64,000 nt of DNA from Novosphingobium rosa NBRC 15208. GTDB taxonomy: Bacteria > Pseudomonadota > Alphaproteobacteria > Sphingomonadales > Sphingomonadaceae. Position numbers and translations under genes: made by a program. The notes beneath the pieces are model-generated. The model did no database searches. It saw only the letters and a program-made list of their open reading frames with translations, and was not told where the DNA came from. Below are positions 19,237 through 27,806 of the stretch, piece by piece. Positions within the stretch are counted from its first letter, which is position 1; the number at the start of each line of letters is the position of its first letter. Location of the stretch: the NCBI RefSeq assembly GCF_001598555.1, contig NZ_BCZE01000015.1, forward strand, positions 1 to 64,000, in the 5' to 3' direction.

Positions 19237-20340
19237 ATGCTGGTCATGGGATTTATGAGCGGAACGTCGCTGGATGGCGTCGATGTGGCGATGCTCCGCA
19301 GTGATGGCGAAGCGATCGAGGCGTTCGGCCCCGCTTTGCTGATGCCGTTCGAGGATCGGGAGCGTGCGGTGCTGGTCGGCGCCACGGAGGATGCGCTGGA
19401 CTGGAATGGGTATGGCGCGCAGCCGGAGTCGTTCTCTGCGGCGGGCGCGGTGGTGGATGCCGCGCATCGGCGGGCCGGGCAGGCATTGATGGCTCAGGCG
19501 GGCGAAAAGCCTGATCTGGTGGGCTTTCATGGCCAGACTTTGCTGCATCGCCCCAAGCGCCGGCTTTCGGTGCAGATCGGTGATCCGCAGGCCTTGGCCG
19601 ATGCGCTGGATGTGCCGGTTGTCGCCCAGATGCGTCAGGACGATCTGCGCGCGGGCGGCGAAGGTGCGCCCTTGGTGCCTGCCTATCATGCCGCGCTGGC
19701 AGCGCGGCTGGGGCTGGCGGCGCCGGTGGCTTTCCTCAATCTGGGCGGCGTGGCCAATCTGACCTTTCTTGGCGCGGATGGCGAACTGGTCGCTTTCGAC
19801 ACGGGCCCGGCCAATGGTCTGATCGATCTGGTGGTGCAGCAACGCGGCGCCGGGCGTTACGATGATGGCGGGCGTCTGGCCTCGGCGGGGCAGGTGGACC
19901 AGCGCATTCTGGCCGATCTGCTGGCGCATGACTATTTCCGGGGGCAGGGCGCCAAGTCGCTCGACCGCTATGATTTTCCGCTGGATTGGGCGTGGGACTA
20001 CAGGCTGGAAGATGCCGTGGCGACGCTGACCGCTTTCACCGCCGAATCGGTGGCTCTGGCGGCGCGCAGCCTGCCGCAAAAGCCCCGGGTATGGGTGATC
20101 TGCGGCGGCGGTTGCCATAATCCGGTGCTGATGCAGGCGCTGCGAGACCGTCTTGGCGATTGCCGCAGCGCCGATGCCGTGGGCCTGCGCAGCGATTTCG
20201 TGGAGGCCGAGGCGATGGGCTTTCTCGCGGCGCGCAGCCTGCGCGGTCTGCCTTTGACCTTTCCCGGCACCACCGGGGTTGCCGCACCGCTGACGGGTGG
20301 CTGCTTGTGGCGCCCGGCCACGCAGGCTGTGGTGGTCTAG
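19237..20340 (+). CDS. anmK: Anhydro-N-acetylmuramic acid kinase
   Basis: 367 aa. Signature motifs of AnmK: MSGTSLDGVDVAML at the N-terminus, GFHGQTLLHRP (about residue 95), FLNLGGVANLTFL (about 170), FDTGPANGLIDL and ICGGGCHNPVLMQAL. The enzyme opens the 1,6-anhydro ring of anhydro-MurNAc and phosphorylates it to MurNAc-6-P, the substrate of MurQ encoded downstream. It starts the plus-strand half of the locus; 148 bp separate it from the TonB receptor, which has its own promoter-like sequence. Confidence 0.95.
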   Translation: MLVMGFMSGTSLDGVDVAMLRSDGEAIEAFGPALLMPFEDRERAVLVGATEDALDWNGYGAQPESFSAAGAVVDAAHRRAGQALMAQAGEKPDLVGFHGQTLLHRPKRRLSVQIGDPQALADALDVPVVAQMRQDDLRAGGEGAPLVPAYHAALAARLGLAAPVAFLNLGGVANLTFLGADGELVAFDTGPANGLIDLVVQQRGAGRYDDGGRLASAGQVDQRILADLLAHDYFRGQGAKSLDRYDFPLDWAWDYRLEDAVATLTAFTAESVALAARSLPQKPRVWVICGGGCHNPVLMQALRDRLGDCRSADAVGLRSDFVEAEAMGFLAARSLRGLPLTFPGTTGVAAPLTGGCLWRPATQAVVV

Positions 20341-20347
20341 GTCTTAC

Positions 20348-20365
20348 GCTACCAGTCGAATACCG
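20348..20365 (-). promoter_or_regulatory. Candidate NagQ-like operator upstream of the TonB receptor
   Basis: Read on the minus strand it is CGGTATT-CGAC-TGGTAGC, again two heptamers with a 4-bp spacer (1 and 2 differences from TGGTATT). It lies 6 bp before the -35 element of the candidate receptor promoter. Confidence 0.45.
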
Positions 20366-20370
20366 ATTGT

Positions 20371-20399
20371 TTGCATTTTTTCGTGAATTTTTCTATCAG
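20371..20399 (+). promoter_or_regulatory. Candidate sigma-70-like promoter for the TonB receptor
   Basis: TTGCAT, a 17-bp AT-rich spacer, then TATCAG. It ends 89 bp before the receptor ATG. The spacing is ideal and the hexamers are acceptable for an alphaproteobacterial housekeeping promoter. Confidence 0.4.
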
Positions 20400-20488
20400 A
20401 TGAGCGTTCAGACCGTTTTTCGCACCTTTCGATCAAACGAAGGGGCGGCGGCGGCCTGAACCAGGGAAGAAAACAGAGGGCTGGAATT

Positions 20489-23239
20489 ATGGCTACATTG
20501 GATCGTCGTGCCATCGCCATGGGGGCTTTGGTTGTCGCGCTGGCGCAGGGGGCTTCGCTGGCCCAGGCGCAGGATGCGCCTGCCAACAATGCGCAGGATG
20601 CCGCGGCTGCAGCACCCGCGCCGCAGAATGAAATCGTCGTGACGGGCACGCGCATTGCCGTGCCGGGGCTCACCGCCAGCAGCCCGATCTCCTCCACCAA
20701 TCAGGAGGCGATCAAGCTGCAGTCGGCGATGACCATCGAGGACTTCTCGACCAAGCTGCCTCAGCTTTCGGGCGGTGTCCGCCAGGGTTCGCAGGGCAGT
20801 GACGCGTTCGGCGCCAATGTGCTGGAACTGCGCAACTTCGGCCAGAGCCGCACGCTGGTGCTGATCGACGGCACGCGCGCCGCGCCTTTCGGCTTCCGCA
20901 ATTCGGTCGACGCCAATGCGCTGCCCGCCTCGCTCATCAAGCGCGTCGATGTGCTGACGGGCGGCGCGGCGGCGGTCTATGGCGCCGATGCCGTGGCCGG
21001 TGTGGTCAATTTCATCCTGAACGATGACTTCAAAGGCATTCAGGCCAGCACCACCGGTCGCCTTGCCACGCGCGGCGGCGGGGCCAATTATGGCGGCTCG
21101 CTGACCTGGGGCAGCAAGCTGGGCGATCGCGGCCATCTGGTGATCGCCGTCGATTACACCCAGCGCGACGGCGTGCGTGCTGGTCAGCGCGACTGGGCCA
21201 ACACGCCAGGCCAGACCATTCCCAGCGTGGGCGGCGTCTTCACCGATGTGGCGAGCGGGCGCAAGTTCGGCTTCACCGATGCCGGGGCTTTCACCACCAA
21301 TCCCTCGGCCACCTCGAACATTTCCGGTTCCTATCCGCTGACCTCGCCGCTCAAGCGCATCAATGCCGCCGCTTTGTTCAAGTATGAGATCACGCCGCAG
21401 GTCGAATTCTATGGCCGCGCCATGTTCACCCATATGCGCAGCCAGGAAACCGGCACGCCGGGCGCCGCGCCCGCCTCGGTCAGCCAGACGGTGGGGATCA
21501 GCGCCAGCAATCCCTTCCTCACCGATGCCATCCGCAACCAGCTGACCTTCGTGAACGGCGTGGCGCAGGTCAATGTTTCGCGCTCGCTGGCCGAGCTGGG
21601 GCTGATCAACTACGATACCGAGCGCAACACGCTGCAGGTGCAGGGCGGCTTCCGGGGCCCGCTGACGCCGCATATCAAGTGGAACGTCTACGCGCAGTAT
21701 GGCCGCTCCAGCGAGAACACCGAGATCACCGGCGACGGTCTGGTCACCAACGCCAGCGGCGCGAACAATTTCGCCTCCATCGTGAACACGGTCAACATTT
21801 TCGGGCCGAACTCCTCGGGTCTGGCCAGCGCTTTGGGCAGCTCGATCAACGGCTTCCGCCGCACGCGCGACCAGTTCGTCACGGCGGGCACGATCAGCGG
21901 TTCGCTGGCCGATGTCTTCTCGCTGCCCGCTGGCCCGATCGGCTTCGCGGTGGGCGTGGAATACCGCCGTGAGACCGCCACCATCGGTCAGGATGCGCCG
22001 CTGCTCAGCGGCAACACCTATCGCGAGGGCGTGCAGGCCGCCTACAATGGCGAGTTCGACGTGAAGGAACTCTATGGCGAGGTGCTGATCCCGCTGATCC
22101 ATGACACGCCCTTTATCCGCAAGCTGGATGTGGGCGGCGCCTATCGCTATTCCTCCTACAACCTGTTTGGCAATCACGGCACCTGGAAGGCCGAAGCCAA
22201 CTGGCAGGTGGACCGCAATCTGCGTTTCCGTGGCACCTATCAGAGCGTGCTGCGCACCCCGAACTTCGGCGAGTTTGCCGCGGGCATGTCCTCGCTGCCC
22301 TTCAGCAGCCTGGTCACCGTGGCACGCCTGACCCCGCGTTACGGCGGCGATCCCTGCGTGCTGGGCACCGGCAATGCCGCGCAATGCGCCCGCTTCGGCG
22401 CGCCGGCAGTGGGTTCGACCAACAGCTTCTCGCCCACCTATCTGACGGGCAATTACTATTACGGCGGCAACCCCGCGCTCAAACCCGAAACCGGCTACAC
22501 CAAGACGCTGGGCGCGGTGCTGACGCCCACCTTCATCCCCGGGCTGAACGTCTCGGTCGACTGGTACAATCTCGATCTGCGCGGCGCGGTGGGCGTGATC
22601 CAGCCCATCGCGGCGATCACCAGCTGCTATGTCACCAACCCCAGCGCCAGCAATCCGCTCTGCGGGCTGGTGACGCGTAATGCCGATGGCTCCTTCAAGG
22701 ATGCCTTTGTGAACAACCAGAATCTGGGCCGCCTGCTGCAGCGCGGTCTGGACATCGCCGCCAGCTACACCGCGCGGCCCCAGTGGCTGCCCGGCAAGGG
22801 CATGCGCTTCAGCTATCAGGGCAACATCGTCACCTCCTATCTGATCCAGGCCAATTCGACCGTGGCGGCGGTGCAGTGCAAGGGCACCTTCGGCGCCACC
22901 TGCTCGAGCGACGGCACGACTCTGGTGCAGCCCGCCTATCGCCACACGGCGGGCATGGGCTGGCTGTTCGACAAGGGCGTGGTGCAGTTCGACTGGAACC
23001 GGATTGGCAAGGTGCGGTCCAGCACGGTGGGTTCGACCGAGACCATCGCCGCTCAGGACACCTTCGATCTTTCGGCCAGCTACAAGTTCACCGATGTGGT
23101 GACGATGAGCGCGGGTCTTTACAACATCTTCGACAAGGCCCCGCCCTTCGTTTCGACCGGCGGCGTGTTCAACACCTTCCCCGATACCTATGACATCATG
23201 GGCCGCACCGTGGGCATCTCGCTGACGGCGCGGATCTAA
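20489..23239 (+). CDS. TonB-dependent receptor, probable amino-sugar/muropeptide uptake
   Basis: 916 aa with a Sec signal (residues 1-27, ALAQGASLAQAQ). The plug domain opens with NEIVVTGTRI and contains VLIDGTRAAPFG and KRVDVLTGGAAAVYGADAVAGVVNFI; a long 22-strand-type barrel follows. The last residue is Ile, not the usual Phe. Placed between anmK and the symporter-murQ pair and preceded by a NagQ-like box, it should import GlcNAc/MurNAc-containing oligosaccharides across the outer membrane. Substrate is inferred from neighbours only. Confidence 0.9.
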   Translation: MATLDRRAIAMGALVVALAQGASLAQAQDAPANNAQDAAAAAPAPQNEIVVTGTRIAVPGLTASSPISSTNQEAIKLQSAMTIEDFSTKLPQLSGGVRQGSQGSDAFGANVLELRNFGQSRTLVLIDGTRAAPFGFRNSVDANALPASLIKRVDVLTGGAAAVYGADAVAGVVNFILNDDFKGIQASTTGRLATRGGGANYGGSLTWGSKLGDRGHLVIAVDYTQRDGVRAGQRDWANTPGQTIPSVGGVFTDVASGRKFGFTDAGAFTTNPSATSNISGSYPLTSPLKRINAAALFKYEITPQVEFYGRAMFTHMRSQETGTPGAAPASVSQTVGISASNPFLTDAIRNQLTFVNGVAQVNVSRSLAELGLINYDTERNTLQVQGGFRGPLTPHIKWNVYAQYGRSSENTEITGDGLVTNASGANNFASIVNTVNIFGPNSSGLASALGSSINGFRRTRDQFVTAGTISGSLADVFSLPAGPIGFAVGVEYRRETATIGQDAPLLSGNTYREGVQAAYNGEFDVKELYGEVLIPLIHDTPFIRKLDVGGAYRYSSYNLFGNHGTWKAEANWQVDRNLRFRGTYQSVLRTPNFGEFAAGMSSLPFSSLVTVARLTPRYGGDPCVLGTGNAAQCARFGAPAVGSTNSFSPTYLTGNYYYGGNPALKPETGYTKTLGAVLTPTFIPGLNVSVDWYNLDLRGAVGVIQPIAAITSCYVTNPSASNPLCGLVTRNADGSFKDAFVNNQNLGRLLQRGLDIAASYTARPQWLPGKGMRFSYQGNIVTSYLIQANSTVAAVQCKGTFGATCSSDGTTLVQPAYRHTAGMGWLFDKGVVQFDWNRIGKVRSSTVGSTETIAAQDTFDLSASYKFTDVVTMSAGLYNIFDKAPPFVSTGGVFNTFPDTYDIMGRTVGISLTARI

Positions 23240-23254
23240 ACCGCGACCCTGCCT

Positions 23255-23285
23255 GCCGCCCCCGACCGGTTCGGGGGCGGCCTTT
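23255..23285 (+). terminator. Hairpin after the TonB receptor gene
   Basis: Perfect 11-bp stem GCCGCCCCCGA / TCGGGGGCGGC with a 5-nt loop, followed by CTTTCCCC. It sits 16 bp after the receptor stop and 38 bp before the symporter ATG, so it may end most transcripts or thin expression of the symporter-murQ-gntR genes. Confidence 0.65.
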
Positions 23286-23322
23286 CCCCATCGATGGCCT
23301 TTCCCATCGCGGAGACTTCTTC

Positions 23323-24879
23323 ATGACGCTGCCCTTTTCCATGGCAGACTGGCTGGTGATCGGCCTCTATATCCTGCTGCTGGTGGGCGGGGGCTGGATC
23401 TTCACCCCGCGCAGCACCGGTTCGGCGCGCGACTATTTCCTCGCCGGGGGCAGCGTGCCATCCTGGCTGGCGGCGGTCTCGGTGCTGTCGGCCACGCAAT
23501 CGGCGGCGACCTTTCTGGGCGGGCCGGATTACGGCTATCACGGCGATCTCACCTATCTGAGCGGCAACATCGGCGGTCTGCTGGGCGCGATCTTCGTGGC
23601 CCATGTGATGATCCCGCGCTTCTACCGCATCAAGGCGACCACCGCCTATGAGCTGCTGACCCTGCGCTTCAGCGAAAAGGCCACGCGCTGGGCGGGCGGC
23701 ATGTTCCTGATCGGGCGGGTGTTCGCGGGGGGCGCGCGCGTCTATCTGGCGGCCATTGCGCTGGCCATGGTTATGACGGGCAGCGTGGGCGCTCAGGGCA
23801 TCATGATCGCTGCGGCTTTGCTGGTGGTGGCCAGCGTGCTGTTCACCTTTGTCGGCGGCCTCAAATCCGTGCTGTGGAACGATTTGATCCAGTTCTGCGT
23901 CTATCTCGGCTCGGCCATCGCGGTGCTAGTGTTCCTGCGTTACGCGATCCCGGCGACCAACAGCCAGATCATCGAGGGGCTGATGCACACGCCAGAGGGC
24001 GTCAACAAGCTGCGGCTGTTCGATCTGTCGCTTTCGCCCTCGCATCCCTTTTCCATGCCCGCCGTGGTGCTGGGCATGACCCTGCTCTACATCGCCAATG
24101 CCGGGATGGATCAGGACACCACGCAGCGCCTGCTCTCCTGCGCCGACGCCAAGACCAGCGCGCGCGGGCTTTATATGTCGGTGCTGGGCACGGTGCCGGT
24201 GGTGGGGCTGTTCATCGTGATCGGCCTGCTGCTCTATGTGTTTTACGACCGGCCCGATCTGATGGGCGGCGCCACCGCTCTGGCGGGCAACCGTTTCGGC
24301 GGCGAGAAGATCAGCATCTTCATGCATTACATCCTCACCCAGCTTCCGGGCGGCCTGCGCGGTCTGGTGACGGTGGGCATCTGCGCGGCGGCGGTGGCCA
24401 CGACCAATTCGGCGCTGAATGCCATGTCCTCGGTGCTGGTGCAGGATTTCTATCGCCCATGGCGCGAAAAGCGCGGCGCAGCGGAAGAACACCACTATGT
24501 GCAGGCCGGGCGCGCGGGCATGGGCGTGATCGGCGTGGCGATGTTCCTGATGGCGGTCGTCTCCTTCTATTGGCAGCGCTACACCCAGATGGGCCTGCTG
24601 GAGTTCGCGCTGCAGGTGATGGTCTTCACTTATGCCGGGTTGCTGGGCGTCTATTTCACGGCGCTCTTCACCCGGCGCGGCTCGACGGGATCGGTGATTG
24701 CGGCGCTGCTGGGCGGCTTTGTCACGGTTCTGTTGCTTCAGCCCTCTATCGCCCGCGCTCTTGGCCTTCCCGAGGCGCTGAGCAGCCTGTCCTTCCCCTT
24801 CCAGCTGTGCATCGGCACAGTGATCGCTTTCCTGATCTGCATCCTTCCCGCCGGAGCGCGCGCTCCGGCCGAACAGTGA
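23323..24879 (+). CDS. Sodium:solute symporter (SSS family)
   Basis: 518 aa with about 13 hydrophobic helices starting at MADWLVIGLYILLLVGGGW. SSS features include SATQSAATFLGGPDYGY and SSVLVQDFYRPW. The family uses a sodium gradient to import sugars, amino acids or organic acids. Position between the receptor and murQ makes it the inner-membrane partner for MurNAc, anhydro-MurNAc or GlcNAc uptake. It would replace the PTS MurP/NagE route, since an unphosphorylated sugar then needs the kinases AnmK and the BadF-type kinase, both present here. Confidence 0.88.
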   Translation: MTLPFSMADWLVIGLYILLLVGGGWIFTPRSTGSARDYFLAGGSVPSWLAAVSVLSATQSAATFLGGPDYGYHGDLTYLSGNIGGLLGAIFVAHVMIPRFYRIKATTAYELLTLRFSEKATRWAGGMFLIGRVFAGGARVYLAAIALAMVMTGSVGAQGIMIAAALLVVASVLFTFVGGLKSVLWNDLIQFCVYLGSAIAVLVFLRYAIPATNSQIIEGLMHTPEGVNKLRLFDLSLSPSHPFSMPAVVLGMTLLYIANAGMDQDTTQRLLSCADAKTSARGLYMSVLGTVPVVGLFIVIGLLLYVFYDRPDLMGGATALAGNRFGGEKISIFMHYILTQLPGGLRGLVTVGICAAAVATTNSALNAMSSVLVQDFYRPWREKRGAAEEHHYVQAGRAGMGVIGVAMFLMAVVSFYWQRYTQMGLLEFALQVMVFTYAGLLGVYFTALFTRRGSTGSVIAALLGGFVTVLLLQPSIARALGLPEALSSLSFPFQLCIGTVIAFLICILPAGARAPAEQ

Positions 24880-24886
24880 GCTTGTG

Positions 24887-25777
24887 ATGAACACCGAAAC
24901 GCTCGATCCCCGCTACCGCGACCTCGATCTCTGGCCCACCCAGCTGGCGGTCGAGGCGATGCTGGAAGGCCAGATGGCCGCCATCGCCGCGCTGCAATCG
25001 CAGACCGCCGCCATCGCCGCCGCCGCCGAACAGGCCGCGCAGCGCCTTGGCGATGACGGACGGCTGGTCTTCGTGGGCGCGGGCACCTCTGGCCGCCTCG
25101 CCGTGCAGGATGGCACCGAGCTTTACCCCACCTTCGGCTGGGGGATGGAGCGCATGGTCTTCCTGATGGCAGGCGGCTCCGATGCGCTCACCGAAGCCAG
25201 GGAAGGGGCCGAGGATGATGCCGATGCCGCCCGCGCGGAAGTCACCGCCGCCAACATCGGCCCGCGCGATGTGGTGATCGGCGTGGCCGCCAGCGGCCGC
25301 ACGCCCTACACGGTGGCCGCCATCGATCAGGCGCGTGACGCCGGGGCGCTGACCATCGGCATCGCCAACAACGCCGGCTCCGCGCTGCTGACCCATGCCG
25401 AGCATGCCATTCTGGCCGTGACCGGCAGCGAGATCGTGGCGGGCTCCACCCGCATGAAGGCGGGCACGGCGCAGAAGGCGGCGCTCAACCTGCTCTCCAC
25501 CGCGATCATGCTGCGGCGCGGGCTGGTCTATGAAGGCCGGATGGTCGCCATGCGCATTTCCAACGCGAAGCTCTTGCAACGCGGGCAGCGGATGGTTCAG
25601 GATATCGCCGGGGTCGATGCCGCCATCGCGGCGCAGGCGCTGGCCGATGCAGGCAATGAGATCCGGCTGGCGGTGCTGGTCGCCTCGGGCCAGTCGGTCA
25701 GCGAGGGTCAAGCCTTGCTGGCGCAGCATGGCGGCGATCTGCGCAAGGTGTTGCAGCAGCTGGAACAGCAGGGTTAA
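24887..25777 (+). CDS. murQ: N-acetylmuramic acid 6-phosphate etherase
   Basis: 296 aa from the ATG at 24887; a GTG at 24884 is also possible. MurQ signature: LVFVGAGTSGRLAVQDGTEL with catalytic Glu, TEAREGAEDD with the second conserved Glu, and GVAASGRTPYTVAAIDQA. It cleaves the lactyl ether of MurNAc-6-P to give GlcNAc-6-P and D-lactate. GlcNAc-6-P enters NagA/NagB-II and D-lactate enters Dld, both encoded in the divergent operon. It lies 7 bp after the symporter stop and 3 bp before the regulator gene. Confidence 0.95.
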   Translation: MNTETLDPRYRDLDLWPTQLAVEAMLEGQMAAIAALQSQTAAIAAAAEQAAQRLGDDGRLVFVGAGTSGRLAVQDGTELYPTFGWGMERMVFLMAGGSDALTEAREGAEDDADAARAEVTAANIGPRDVVIGVAASGRTPYTVAAIDQARDAGALTIGIANNAGSALLTHAEHAILAVTGSEIVAGSTRMKAGTAQKAALNLLSTAIMLRRGLVYEGRMVAMRISNAKLLQRGQRMVQDIAGVDAAIAAQALADAGNEIRLAVLVASGQSVSEGQALLAQHGGDLRKVLQQLEQQG

Positions 25778-25780
25778 GCC

Positions 25781-26512
25781 ATGATGCGTGATATGGTCTG
25801 GACGCGCGAAGACGAGGGAACGCCGCTCTATCTCCAGCTGGCGCGGAGTTTGCGCGATCATATCAACAGCGGCGGGATCGGCCCGGGCAGCGCGCTGCCC
25901 TCGGAACGTGACCTGAGCGAAATGGCGGGCCTCTCACGCGTCACCATCCGCAAGGGGATCGAGCAGCTGATCGAGGAAGGCGTGCTGGTGCGCAAGCAGG
26001 GCTCCGGCACCTTCGTGGCGCGGCGGATCGAGACCTCGGGCGGCAAGCTGAGCAGCTTCAGCGATGAAGCCCGCCAGCGCGGGGAAGACCCCGGCGTCAT
26101 CTGGATCAACAAATCATACGCCCAGCCCACCGAGGAAGAGGCCACCGCGCTGCAGATCGGCAACACCGCGCGCGTGGCAAGGCTGGGCCGCGTGCGTCTG
26201 GCGGGCGGCGAGCCGCTGGCCATCGAGCATGCGGTGGTGCCGGCGGAGTTCCTGCCCGAACTCGATGGTTTGGGGGATTCGCTGTACCATGCTCTGGATG
26301 CGCATGGCTTTCGCCCGGTTTCGGGCACGCAGCGGGTGCGGGCCTCTCTGGCGACGCCGACCGAGGCGGGGATCCTGTGCGTGAAGCAGAACTCCGAAGT
26401 GCTGCGGATCGAGCGCATGACCCGGATCGCCAGCGGGCGCATCGTGGAGTTCACCCGCTCGGTCTATCGCGGGGATCGGTATGAGTTTGTCAGCGATTTG
26501 AAGGATATTTGA
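25781..26512 (+). CDS. GntR/HutC-family regulator of the amino-sugar locus
   Basis: 243 aa. N-terminal winged helix (PLYLQLARSLRDHI, LPSERDLSEMAGLSRVTIRKGI) over residues 12-80 and a UTRA effector domain, the HutC subfamily that includes NagR, DasR and NagQ. These bind GlcN-6-P or GlcNAc-6-P and release DNA. It is the last gene of the plus-strand unit. Two paired-heptamer sites, before nagB-II/anmK and before the receptor, are natural targets. Confidence 0.88.
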   Translation: MMRDMVWTREDEGTPLYLQLARSLRDHINSGGIGPGSALPSERDLSEMAGLSRVTIRKGIEQLIEEGVLVRKQGSGTFVARRIETSGGKLSSFSDEARQRGEDPGVIWINKSYAQPTEEEATALQIGNTARVARLGRVRLAGGEPLAIEHAVVPAEFLPELDGLGDSLYHALDAHGFRPVSGTQRVRASLATPTEAGILCVKQNSEVLRIERMTRIASGRIVEFTRSVYRGDRYEFVSDLKDI

Positions 26513-26517
26513 AGGGG

Positions 26518-26724
26518 CCTCCGGCGGGCAAAGGGCCATCGCCCTTTGCAATCCCATAACGTCTTCCGACGAACCGGGGCGTTACCTCGCAGTCTTGCGC
26601 TCCGGGTTCACCGCCGGAGGCTTTCATGCCGCTGCGCGGCGGGGCGTTTCCACGCAAGGGTTGGTCTGAAGCTGCCGCTTCGTCGGGAGACGTAACGGGG
26701 GTGCAGGGGGCGATGGCCCCCTGC
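26518..26724. repeat. Composite palindromic intergenic element
   Basis: The 220-bp gap between gntR and mtnA is filled by nested inverted repeats. CCTCCGGCGG (26518) pairs with CCGCCGGAGG (26611-26620), and ACGTCTTCCGACGAA (26559) pairs with TTCGTCGGGAGACGT (26679, one mismatch). There are two 9-bp perfect hairpins, GCAAAGGGC-CATC-GCCCTTTGC (26528-26549) and GCAGGGGGC-GATG-GCCCCCTGC (26703-26724). The loops CATC and GATG are complementary, so the two ends look like inverted copies. It may also serve as a terminator between the convergent genes. Confidence 0.7.
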
Positions 26725-26732
26725 TTGTTCTC

Positions 26733-27806
26733 TTATTCCCCCTTGATAAGCGAAGCTAACTCTTCCGCCCCAAGCAAAACCCCGCGCGGCGTGACATAGC
26801 CCGTCACCAAAGCCGCCGGTGTGATATCGAACGCCGGATTGCGCACCGGAGAGCGGGTGACGGTAATCTGGCGCATCACGCCTTCCGCATCGGGCCCGGT
26901 CACAGTGCTGACTTCCGCGCCACCCCGTTCCTCGATGGGCACGCTGGCGCCATCCGGCGTGGCAGGGTCATAGGTGCTGTCGGGCAGGGCGACGTAGAAG
27001 GGCACGTTATGCGCGTGGGCCGCCAGCGCCTTCAGATAGGTGCCGATCTTGTTGCAAACGTCGCCATTGGCCGTCACGCGGTCGGTGCCCAGGATCACCA
27101 TGTCGACAAGGCCCTGCTGCATCAGCAGCCCGCCCGCATTGTCGGTGACGTAGCTGTGGGGGACTCCATGCTCGGCCAGTTCGAAGGCGGTGAGAGCGCC
27201 CTGATTGCGCGGGCGGGTTTCATCGACCCAGACGTGGACGGGCAGCCCCTCGTCATGGGCGAGGTAGATCGGCGCGGTGGCGGTGCCCCAGTCGACGGTG
27301 GCCAGCCAGCCGGGGTTGCAGTGCATCAGGATGTTGACCGGCTGCCCCGGCTTGCGCGCGGCGATCTCGCGGATCAGCGGCAGGCCGGCGGTGCCGATGG
27401 CGCGGTTCATGGCCTCGTCCTCGTCGCAGATGCGCGCAGCTTCGGCATAGGCGGCGGCGGGGCGGCGGTGCTGGGGCAGGGGGCGGACATGAGCCGTCAC
27501 CCGGTCCAGCGCCCAGCGCAGGTTGACGGCGGTGGGGCGCGTGGCGGCCAGATGCTGGTGGGCGGCGTCGAGCGCCTCATCGCTGCTGTCGCGGCGCAGG
27601 GCCATGGCCAGGCCATAGGCGGCCACGGCGCCGATCAGCGGCGCGCCGCGCGTGGCCATGGTGGCGATGGCATCGGCGGCCTGCTCCATCTCGCTGAGGA
27701 TCAGGCGCTCGATCGACCATGGGAGGGCGCGCTGGTCGAAGATGCCGATGCTGTGGCCATCGGGCTCCAGCCAGATCGAGCGGGTGGTGACGCCATCGAT
27801 GTTCAT
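26733..27806 (-). CDS. mtnA: S-methyl-5-thioribose-1-phosphate isomerase
   Basis: 357 aa eIF2B-like fold. Motifs: RGAPLIGAVAAYG (about residue 53), NILMHCNPGWLATVDWGTA with the catalytic Cys, DETRPRNQGALTAFE, and MVILGTDRVTANGDVCNKIG with the catalytic Asp. It turns methylthioribose-1-P into methylthioribulose-1-P. ATGA-coupled to mtnC; last gene of mtnBDCA. The upstream phosphorylase (MtnP) or kinase is not in the window. Confidence 0.95.
   Translation of the reverse strand: MNIDGVTTRSIWLEPDGHSIGIFDQRALPWSIERLILSEMEQAADAIATMATRGAPLIGAVAAYGLAMALRRDSSDEALDAAHQHLAATRPTAVNLRWALDRVTAHVRPLPQHRRPAAAYAEAARICDEDEAMNRAIGTAGLPLIREIAARKPGQPVNILMHCNPGWLATVDWGTATAPIYLAHDEGLPVHVWVDETRPRNQGALTAFELAEHGVPHSYVTDNAGGLLMQQGLVDMVILGTDRVTANGDVCNKIGTYLKALAAHAHNVPFYVALPDSTYDPATPDGASVPIEERGGAEVSTVTGPDAEGVMRQITVTRSPVRNPAFDITPAALVTGYVTPRGVLLGAEELASLIKGE

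Noticed and set aside
20408..22945. 845-aa open frame antisense to the amino-sugar TonB receptor
   Set aside because: Shadow of the receptor gene; composition and lack of motifs.
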